NCBI GenBank assembly: GCA_031261885.1
Contig: JAISIU010000323.1
Span: forward strand, 1 to 6,524
Direction of reading: 5' to 3'
Source: Bifidobacteriaceae bacterium
Lineage (GTDB): Bacteria > Actinomycetota > Actinomycetes > Actinomycetales > WQXJ01
DNA: 6,524 nt
The position numbers and the translations under genes are program-made. This document shows, one piece after another, positions 1 through 5,022 of the stretch. The notes below the pieces were generated by a model. That model did not search any database, was not told where the DNA came from, and worked only from the letters and a program-made list of their open reading frames with translations. The stretch's first letter is position 1. The number at the start of each line of letters is the position of its first letter.

Positions 1-742
1 GGTAGTAATCCCCGACCGAGTGGTCTTCCCCGACGCCGACGTTCATCAGCGGCGGCCAGTCCTCCAGCCGGTCGAGGCTCGCCGCGATCCAGCCGGCCAG
101 GTCCGGCGCGTACAGGAACTCGCGGCGGGCGGTGCCGTCGCCCCACACGTCCACGTCCGGCAGCCCGTCGCGCGTCGCGGTCGCGATCTTGTCGATCGCC
201 GATGCGATGAGGTGCGCCCGGCCGGGCGTGTAGTCGTCGCCCGGGCCGTACATGTTCGCCGGGGCGAGCGCCCGGTAGGCGAAGCCGTATTCCTCGCTCG
301 CCAGCGCGCACAGGCGGCTACCCGCGATCTTCGCGAGCGCGTAGCTCTCCGAGTCCGGGGCGAGCGGGCCGCCCATCAGCGCCGTTTCACCGATGGGCTG
401 TGGCGCGGCCGCCGGGTAGATCGCCGCGGAAGAGATGTAGATCAGCCGTGACACACCCTGCCGAACCGCGCCGCCGATGACGGCGGAGTCGATCGTGAGG
501 TTGTTCAGCAGGTAGCCCATCGGGTGCTGCCGCCGGGCGTCGATGCCGCCCACGGCCGCGGCGGTGTGGATGATCGCGTCCGGGCGCACGGCCTCCAGGA
601 GCGCGGTGACCCCCGCCTGGTCCCTGAGGTCGAGCTGTTCGATGGTCGGCGCGGTCACGTCGTGGCCCGAGGCGGGCCGGGCCAGCTCGTGGGCGATGGC
701 CGAACCGAGCAGGCCCGTTCCGCCGGTTAGGAGAACACGCAC
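1..742 (-). CDS. GDP-L-fucose synthase-family NAD(P)-dependent reductase, C-terminus cut by window edge
   Basis: This extended short-chain dehydrogenase should act on GDP-4-keto-6-deoxy-mannose, the product of the gmd gene just upstream, to make a GDP-6-deoxyhexose in the cytoplasm. Seen: an N-terminal Rossmann motif TGGTGLLG (residues 6-13), IYISSAAIYP (101-110), the catalytic pair Tyr134/Lys138 in ESYALAKIAG, NMYGPGDDY (163-171), His177, RREFLYAPDLA (206-216) and MNVGVGEDHSVGDYY (233-247). The order and spacing match GDP-L-fucose synthase. The 247 codons present leave roughly 60-70 residues beyond base 1, judging from the family's usual length of about 310. The start is GTG at 742-740, because the Rossmann beta strand begins at once; it lies 1 nt after the gmd stop, so translational coupling is likely, and no strong Shine-Dalgarno is visible. 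Odd: the residue aligned with the epimerisation cysteine (Cys109 in E. coli) is Ala107, so the product may be a non-epimerised sugar such as GDP-D-rhamnose. The fold and substrate class are confident; L-fucose as product is not, so no symbol is given. Confidence 0.88.
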   Translation of the reverse strand, partial: MRVLLTGGTGLLGSAIAHELARPASGHDVTAPTIEQLDLRDQAGVTALLEAVRPDAIIHTAAAVGGIDARRQHPMGYLLNNLTIDSAVIGGAVRQGVSRLIYISSAAIYPAAAPQPIGETALMGGPLAPDSESYALAKIAGSRLCALASEEYGFAYRALAPANMYGPGDDYTPGRAHLIASAIDKIATATRDGLPDVDVWGDGTARREFLYAPDLAGWIAASLDRLEDWPPLMNVGVGEDHSVGDYY

Positions 743-743
743 G

Positions 744-1763
744 TCAGGCCGCCACGACCTTGTCCACGTAGTGGCCGCCCTCGTTCTTCAGCTCCTCGAT
801 GTCGGAGTCCACCATGATCTCGGCGAGCCGTTTGGCCTTCACCTTGGCCTCCCACCCGAGCACGGCCTTCGCCTTGGCCGGGTCGCCGATCAGGCAGTCC
901 ACCTCGGTGGGCCGGATGTATCGCTCGTCGAACACGACGTGGTCGTGCCAGTCGAGGTCGACGCGGCCGAACGCGAAGTCGAGGAATTCGGCCACCGAAT
1001 GGGTCTCGCCGGTCGCGACCACATAGTCGCCGGGCTCGTCCTGCTGCAGCATGCGCCACATCGCCTCGACGTACTCGGGGGCGTAACCCCAGTCGCGCTT
1101 CGCATCGAGGTTGCCCATGAACAGCTTGTCCTGGACACCCGCCTTGATCCGCGCGGCCGCCCGGGTGATCTTGCGCGTCACGAACGTGTTGCCACGCCTC
1201 GGGGATTCGTGGTTGAACAGGATGCCGTTGCAGGCGAACAGGCCGTAGCCCTCGCGGTAGTTGCGCGTCATCCAGTAGGAGTAGACCTTGGCGGCCGCGT
1301 ACGGGGACCTGGGGTGGAAGGCCGTGTCCTCGTTCTGCGGCGGGGCGGCGGCGCCGAACATTTCTGAGCTGGAGGCCTGGTAGTACCGGCAGTGAACCTT
1401 GGAGAAGCGGATCGCCTCGAGCAGGCGCGTGGTGCCGATCGCGACCACGTCGCCCGTGTATTCGGGTTCGTCGAAGCTGACGCGCACGTGTGACTGGGCC
1501 GCGAGGTTGTAGACCTCGGCGGGCTGGATCTGTTCCATGAGGCTCACGAGCCTGGACCCGTCCGCGAGGTCGCCGAAGTGCAGGATCAACCGTGGGTCCG
1601 GCACGTGCGGGTCCTGGAAAATGTGGTCGATCCGTCCGGTGTTGAAGCTCGATGACCGCCGGATCAGCCCGTGGACCTCGTAGCCCTTGGCCAGCAGCAG
1701 TTCCGCGAGATAGCTGCCGTCTTGCCCCGTGATACCGGTCACGAAGGCACGCTTGCGTTCCAT
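744..1763 (-). CDS. gmd: GDP-mannose 4,6-dehydratase
   Basis: Cytoplasmic NADP-dependent dehydratase converting GDP-D-mannose to GDP-4-keto-6-deoxy-D-mannose, the common precursor of GDP-fucose, GDP-rhamnose and related deoxysugars. Seen in the 339-residue product: nucleotide-binding TGITGQDGSYLAELLL (9-24), LIRRSSSFNTGRIDHI (33-48), YNLAAQSHVRVSFDEP (85-100), the active-site segment QASSSEMFG (129-137) with Ser132 and Glu134, the catalytic Tyr155/Lys159 in PRSPYAAAKVYSYW, NHESPRRGNTFVTRKI (184-199) and RDWGYAPEYVEAMW (223-236). All catalytic residues are present and the length is normal for the family. ATG at 1763-1761 is chosen because the protein begins as Gmd proteins do; the frame stays open to an ATG at 1904, but that extension has no family similarity and overlaps the preceding gene. 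A purine-rich AGAGAGGGG (complement of 1777-1785) lies 13 nt upstream, a rather long spacing. It lies 68 bp after the GT4 gene and 1 nt before the reductase gene, so it is the middle gene of a three-gene operon. Confidence 0.97.
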   Translation of the reverse strand: MERKRAFVTGITGQDGSYLAELLLAKGYEVHGLIRRSSSFNTGRIDHIFQDPHVPDPRLILHFGDLADGSRLVSLMEQIQPAEVYNLAAQSHVRVSFDEPEYTGDVVAIGTTRLLEAIRFSKVHCRYYQASSSEMFGAAAPPQNEDTAFHPRSPYAAAKVYSYWMTRNYREGYGLFACNGILFNHESPRRGNTFVTRKITRAAARIKAGVQDKLFMGNLDAKRDWGYAPEYVEAMWRMLQQDEPGDYVVATGETHSVAEFLDFAFGRVDLDWHDHVVFDERYIRPTEVDCLIGDPAKAKAVLGWEAKVKAKRLAEIMVDSDIEELKNEGGHYVDKVVAA

Positions 1764-1806
1764 GGTTGGGCCAAACCCCTCTCTGTGTTTGTTCGCCGTG
1801 GTCGGC

Positions 1807-1830
1807 CGCACCAGCCTATTGCCTGGTGCG
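1807..1830 (-). other. Perfect 8-bp inverted repeat in the GT4-gmd gap (mRNA hairpin)
   Basis: CGCACCAG at 1807-1814 and CTGGTGCG at 1823-1830 are perfect reverse complements separated by an 8-nt loop. On the minus-strand transcript the hairpin begins 1 nt after the TGA of the glycosyltransferase and ends 43 nt before the gmd ATG. No U-run follows, so it is not a classical intrinsic terminator. It could act as a partial terminator, as an RNA-processing or stability element between the two genes, or as a protein-binding dyad. The repeat is directly visible; its role is inferred. Confidence 0.5.
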
Positions 1831-1831
1831 C

Positions 1832-2941
1832 TCACGCGCGCTTCCCGGCACGCTCCAGCGCGAGCCGGAACACGTCGGCGGTTTCCTCGGCGACCTTTCG
1901 CCACGTGAAGTGTTTCACGCGTTCCAGGCCGGCCGCCCGCATGCTGTCCGCCAAGCCTTTCTCGGCGACGACCCGTCGCATGGCTTCGGCGATCGACGCC
2001 AGATCGGTCGGGTCGAAGTAGAGCGCGGCGTCGCCGCCCACCTCGCGGTACACGTCGATGTCGCTGAGCAGGACCGGGGTCCCGACGAGCATGGCGTCGA
2101 GCGCGGGCAGGCAGAAGCCATCGTAAAACGACGGCATCGCGAGCGCCGTGCAGGTGTGGTGGAGTTCGTCGAGCTCCTCGTCCGGGATCCAGCCCTTGAG
2201 CTCGACCCAGTCTTCGAGGTGCAGTTCCCTGACCACGGGCAGCAGGGGGTCGTCGCCGCGCGAGCCCGTGACGACGAGGTGCGGCCGCTGCGCCTCGGGG
2301 ATGAGCGGCAGCGCGCGGATCAACGAGTCGAAGTTCTTGTGCGGCCGGCGGTTGCCCTCGGCGATGACAAGGTCGCCCCGCCTGGGCCGCGGCTTCTCGT
2401 CCGACGCTTTCGGGGTCGCGCCCAGCGGCACAACATGCACGTGCTCGGCTCCGGCCCCGAGATACTGGATGATCGCCCTCTTCGAGGCATCGGAGATCGT
2501 GAGGATCTCAGTGGCGTTGCGGGCCGCCTGTTTCTCCATCCACTTGACGGGCGCCGTGTACAGCGGGGTTGACATGTACTGCGGGTGCGACCAGTAGAGC
2601 ATGTCGTGCATCGTCATGACGGTCGGCATGGGCGTCTTGCGCGGCCCCAGTGTGGCGGGGCAGTGCACGATGTCGGCCTTCCGCGCCTTCGCGTGGCGGG
2701 CCACCTGGGTCAGTTCGCCGCGCGCCCAGGCGAACCGGTTCTCGCCGGAGATCCCCGAGTCGTAGACCTCGCCGGGGAACCAGGCGTGGTCGTCGAGCCG
2801 GTAGCCCTCGCTCGAGCACATGCCGAGAAAGTCCCAGTCCGGTAGGGCGGCTCCAAGGGCTCGGTACAGCTCCCTGGCATAGGTTTCCATGCCGCCTTTG
2901 GTCCCCGTGTAGCTGAGGAGGTCGACGAATAGCAGTGGCAT
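1832..2941 (-). CDS. GT4-family (GT-B fold) glycosyltransferase, group 1
   Basis: Retaining, nucleotide-sugar-dependent glycosyltransferase of 369 residues, expected to work at the cytoplasmic face of the membrane on a growing glycan. Seen: an N-terminal acceptor domain with a glycine-rich loop GTKGGMETYARELY (13-26), HDMLYWSHPQY (112-122), ILTISDASKRAI (146-157), VHVVPLGA (168-175), the start of the C-terminal donor domain GNRRPHKNFDSLIRAL (196-211) with basic residues expected to contact the donor phosphates, LVVTGSRGDD (222-231), LKGWIPDEEL (248-257), and the signature SFYDGFCLPALDAMLVGTPV (271-290), ending VYREVGGDAALYFDP (297-311). There is no signal peptide and no clear membrane segment. 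The family's Glu-X7-Glu motif appears here as Asp274-X7-Asp282. ATG at 2941-2939 is the first in-frame start and has almost no leader. It heads the minus-strand operon. The acceptor and donor sugars cannot be told; with gmd next door, mannose, fucose or rhamnose are reasonable guesses. Confidence 0.93.
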   Translation of the reverse strand: MPLLFVDLLSYTGTKGGMETYARELYRALGAALPDWDFLGMCSSEGYRLDDHAWFPGEVYDSGISGENRFAWARGELTQVARHAKARKADIVHCPATLGPRKTPMPTVMTMHDMLYWSHPQYMSTPLYTAPVKWMEKQAARNATEILTISDASKRAIIQYLGAGAEHVHVVPLGATPKASDEKPRPRRGDLVIAEGNRRPHKNFDSLIRALPLIPEAQRPHLVVTGSRGDDPLLPVVRELHLEDWVELKGWIPDEELDELHHTCTALAMPSFYDGFCLPALDAMLVGTPVLLSDIDVYREVGGDAALYFDPTDLASIAEAMRRVVAEKGLADSMRAAGLERVKHFTWRKVAEETADVFRLALERAGKRA

Positions 2942-2962
2942 GGGGCAATACGATAGTTGTTC
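2942..2962. promoter_or_regulatory. Divergent, probably bidirectional promoter with overlapping -10 boxes
   Basis: Only 21 bp separate the start codons of the two divergent glycosyltransferase genes. On the plus strand TACGAT (2949-2954) fits the actinobacterial -10 consensus TANNNT and lies exactly 8 nt before the GTG at 2963. On the minus strand TATCGT (2955-2950) also fits TANNNT and lies exactly 8 nt before the ATG at 2941. Transcription starting about 7 nt past each box would leave leaders of about 2 nt, that is nearly leaderless mRNAs, which would also explain why neither gene shows a Shine-Dalgarno. No convincing -35 element is seen on either side. The boxes and spacing are seen; promoter activity is inferred. 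Confidence 0.5.
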
Positions 2963-3895
2963 GTGCCTTCGCTTGACGTGCTGATCCCGTTTTGGGGCTC
3001 GCCGGATCTCTTAATGGAGTCGATCGCATCGGTCCGGGCCCAGACCGATCCCGATTGGCGGCTCACCGTCGTGGACGACTGCTACCCCGACCAGTCCGTC
3101 TCGGGAAGGGTCGAGGCCCTCGGCGACGAGCGCATCACCTACCTCCGCAACGAGCACAATCTCGGCCCGACCGGCAACTACGACCGTTGCGTGAAGCTCT
3201 CGGACGCCGACGTCGTCGTCCTCATGGGCTGCGACGATTTGATGCTCCCCACCTATGTCGCGACCGTCCGCCGGGCGTTGACGCGGTTCCCGGACGCCAC
3301 GATCATCCAGCCCGGCGCGGAAGTGGTCGATGAGCACGGCCGCGTGGTGCGCCCGCTCGTGGACCGGGCCAAGCGCGCCCTGCTGACACCGAAGGGAAGC
3401 CGGCCCACCGAACTGCGCGGCGAGGCCGGCGCCGTCAGCCTGCTGCGCGGCGACTGGCTCTACTGGCCGGCGCTCGCGTTCCGGCGGGAGGTGTTCGGCC
3501 GCGTGCCGTTCCGCCCTGGGTTCCCGATCATCCAGGATCTGGCCTTCGTCGTCGACGTCATCGCGGCGGGCGGCACGCTCGTCTACTGGCCGGAACTCGC
3601 CTTCCGCTATCGGCGGCATTCGGGTTCGGCCTCCGCCAAGACCATCCAGGACGGGACCCGTTTCGAGGGTGAGGGCCGGTACTACCGGTTGGCGGCCCGG
3701 CTCATGGCCCGGCGCGGCTGGCGGCGCGCCGCCCGGGTGGCCAGGCATCACTGGATTTCGCGCGGTTTCGCCCTCAGCCTCCTACCCGGCACGTTGCTGC
3801 ACGGGTACGCTCAAGGCGCCAGGGTCTTGGCCCGGCACGCTTTGGGGCTAGGCCCCGCCCGCCCCCATCAGCCGAAAGGATCCCAACCCCAGTGA
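2963..3895 (+). CDS. GT2-family (GT-A fold) glycosyltransferase
   Basis: Inverting family-2 glycosyltransferase, 310 residues from the chosen GTG, expected to transfer a sugar from a nucleotide donor to a glycan acceptor at the inner membrane face. Seen: SLDVLIPFWGSPDLLMESI (3-21), the nucleotide-binding strand LTVVDDCYPD (34-43) with Asp38-Asp39, ITYLRNEHNLGPTGNYDRC (58-76), the metal-binding DXD-like segment LMGCDDLMLP (87-96) with Asp91-Asp92, and IIQDLAFVVDV (189-199), where Asp192 may be the catalytic base of the usual ED motif. The basic, moderately hydrophobic C-terminal 60 residues could attach peripherally to the membrane. GTG at 2963 is preferred over the in-frame TTG at 2957 because it sits 8 nt after the TANNNT box; the TTG start would add two residues. 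The stop overlaps the next gene's GTG in a GTGA. Codon 17 is TTA, the only in-frame TTA in the window. The sugar transferred is unknown. Confidence 0.92.
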   Translation: MPSLDVLIPFWGSPDLLMESIASVRAQTDPDWRLTVVDDCYPDQSVSGRVEALGDERITYLRNEHNLGPTGNYDRCVKLSDADVVVLMGCDDLMLPTYVATVRRALTRFPDATIIQPGAEVVDEHGRVVRPLVDRAKRALLTPKGSRPTELRGEAGAVSLLRGDWLYWPALAFRREVFGRVPFRPGFPIIQDLAFVVDVIAAGGTLVYWPELAFRYRRHSGSASAKTIQDGTRFEGEGRYYRLAARLMARRGWRRAARVARHHWISRGFALSLLPGTLLHGYAQGARVLARHALGLGPARPHQPKGSQPQ

Positions 3896-5022
3896 CCTCG
3901 ACCACGAACACTACCTGCCTCGTCACCGGGGGCGCCGGTTTCATCGGGACCGCCCTGGCGCCCACTTTGCTCGAACGTTTCGGCCACGTCGTCGCCCTCG
4001 ATTCCCTGCTCGAACAGGTCCACCCCGGCCGCATGTGGCCGTCCGCCTTGCCGGCGGCCGTCGAACGCGTCGAGGGCGATGTCCGCGATCAGCGGGTGTG
4101 GGACCAGCTGTTCGAGCGCTGCCGTCCCGACGTCATCGTGCACCTGGCCGCGGAGACCGGGACCGGACAGTCGATCCACGAGGCCGCTCGCCACACCTCC
4201 GTCAACGTGGTGGGCACGGCCCAGATGCTCGACGCCCTGGTCCGCCACGGCATCGGACCCCGCAAGATCTTGCTCACGTCCTCCCGGGCGGTCTACGGCG
4301 AGGGCCGGTGGCGGCGCGCCGACGGCACGCCGTTCGCACCCGGACAGCGCACGCTCGCCGACCTCGATGCCGGCATCTGGGATTTCCCCGGATCCGAACC
4401 GCTGCCGATGGCGGCCGCCACGGTCCCGCCGGACCCGTGCAGCGTCTACGGCGTCACGAAGGTGGCGCAAGAGCAGCTGCTGCGCACGTGGGGCGCGAGT
4501 TTCGACGTGCCGATCGCCATCGTCCGGCTCCAGAACGTCTACGGGCCGGGTCAGTCGCTGTCCAACCCCTATACGGGGATCATGTCCCTGTTCTGCCGCA
4601 TGGCCCGCGAGGGCGCCTCGATCCCGCTCTACGAGGACGGCCGGATGCGGCGCGATTTCGTGCTGATCGACGACGTCGCGACCGGGATCGCCGCCGCGCT
4701 CGATTCCGACGCCGCCAGCGGCCGCACGCTCGACATCGGCTCCGGCGAGCACCAGACCATCGAGGACGCGGCGAACGCGATTGCGGCTTTTTACCACGCC
4801 CCCGCGCCGCACGTCTCGGGCCAGTACCGCCTCGGCGACGTCCGCCACGCCTGGGCCGACATCGCCCCGACGCTCGACGTGCTCGACTGGCGGCCGCGCT
4901 ATTCGCTCACCGACGGCGTGAACCGCCTCGCCTCGTGGATCGAGGCACAAGGCGACGTCCCCGCGTACGGCGGCGCGCCGGACAACGACGCCCGTCAGGG
5001 CGCCACGGACCAGACCCGATGA
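3892..5022 (+). CDS. NAD-dependent sugar-nucleotide epimerase, dTDP-L-rhamnose 4-epimerase-like
   Basis: Extended short-chain dehydrogenase of 376 residues that should epimerise a nucleotide sugar, most plausibly at C4. Seen: LVTGGAGFIGT (10-20) with the GxxGxxG glycines 13, 16 and 19, LDSLLEQVHPG (36-46) with Asp37 placed to bind the NAD ribose, EGDVRD (61-66), VHLAAETGTGQSI (83-95), LLTSSRAVYGEGRW (127-140) with the catalytic Ser, the pair Tyr186/Lys190 in SVYGVTK, QNVYGPGQSLSNPYTGIMSL (214-233) and YEDGRMRRDFVLIDDVATGI (247-266). The LDxLxxQVH stretch, the roughly 45-residue insert before the YxxxK and the SLSNPYTGI block are typical, to my recollection, of dTDP-L-rhamnose 4-epimerases such as Burkholderia WbiB, which give dTDP-6-deoxy-L-talose. 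A UDP-glucose 4-epimerase role is less likely but possible. GTG at 3892 overlaps the upstream TGA (GTGA) and has GAAAGGA (3874-3880) 11 nt before it. The last 25 residues are hydrophilic and lie beyond the conserved domain. Confidence 0.88.
   Translation: MTSTTNTTCLVTGGAGFIGTALAPTLLERFGHVVALDSLLEQVHPGRMWPSALPAAVERVEGDVRDQRVWDQLFERCRPDVIVHLAAETGTGQSIHEAARHTSVNVVGTAQMLDALVRHGIGPRKILLTSSRAVYGEGRWRRADGTPFAPGQRTLADLDAGIWDFPGSEPLPMAAATVPPDPCSVYGVTKVAQEQLLRTWGASFDVPIAIVRLQNVYGPGQSLSNPYTGIMSLFCRMAREGASIPLYEDGRMRRDFVLIDDVATGIAAALDSDAASGRTLDIGSGEHQTIEDAANAIAAFYHAPAPHVSGQYRLGDVRHAWADIAPTLDVLDWRPRYSLTDGVNRLASWIEAQGDVPAYGGAPDNDARQGATDQTR

Noticed and set aside
543..1367. Long plus-strand open frame opposite gmd and the reductase
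   Set aside because: Its composition is that of a GC-rich antisense shadow, with no recognisable domain, while the opposite strand has full catalytic motifs.
1764..1904. Extension of the gmd frame upstream to an ATG at 1904 (47 extra residues)
   Set aside because: The extra residues are Arg/Ala-rich, match nothing in Gmd proteins, run through the GT4 stop and the hairpin, and the normal Gmd N-terminus starts at 1763.
2973..2978. TTGACG, resembling a -35 box on the plus strand
   Set aside because: It lies inside the GT2 coding region, downstream of the start codon, with no -10 box at the right distance after it and no fit to the minus-strand promoter.
3844..3856. Short inverted repeat GGGGC-TAG-GCCCC near the end of the GT2 gene
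   Set aside because: A 5-bp stem inside coding sequence of this base composition is expected by chance, and no U-run follows.
3868..4950. 360-codon minus-strand open frame opposite the epimerase
   Set aside because: It is rich in Arg, Gly and Val with no domain motifs, and it mirrors the well-supported epimerase codons.
4035..5018. Upstream extension of the acyltransferase frame back to 4035
   Set aside because: It is an Arg/Pro-rich shadow of the epimerase gene in another frame; the AT3 family and the ATGA overlap support the start at 5019.
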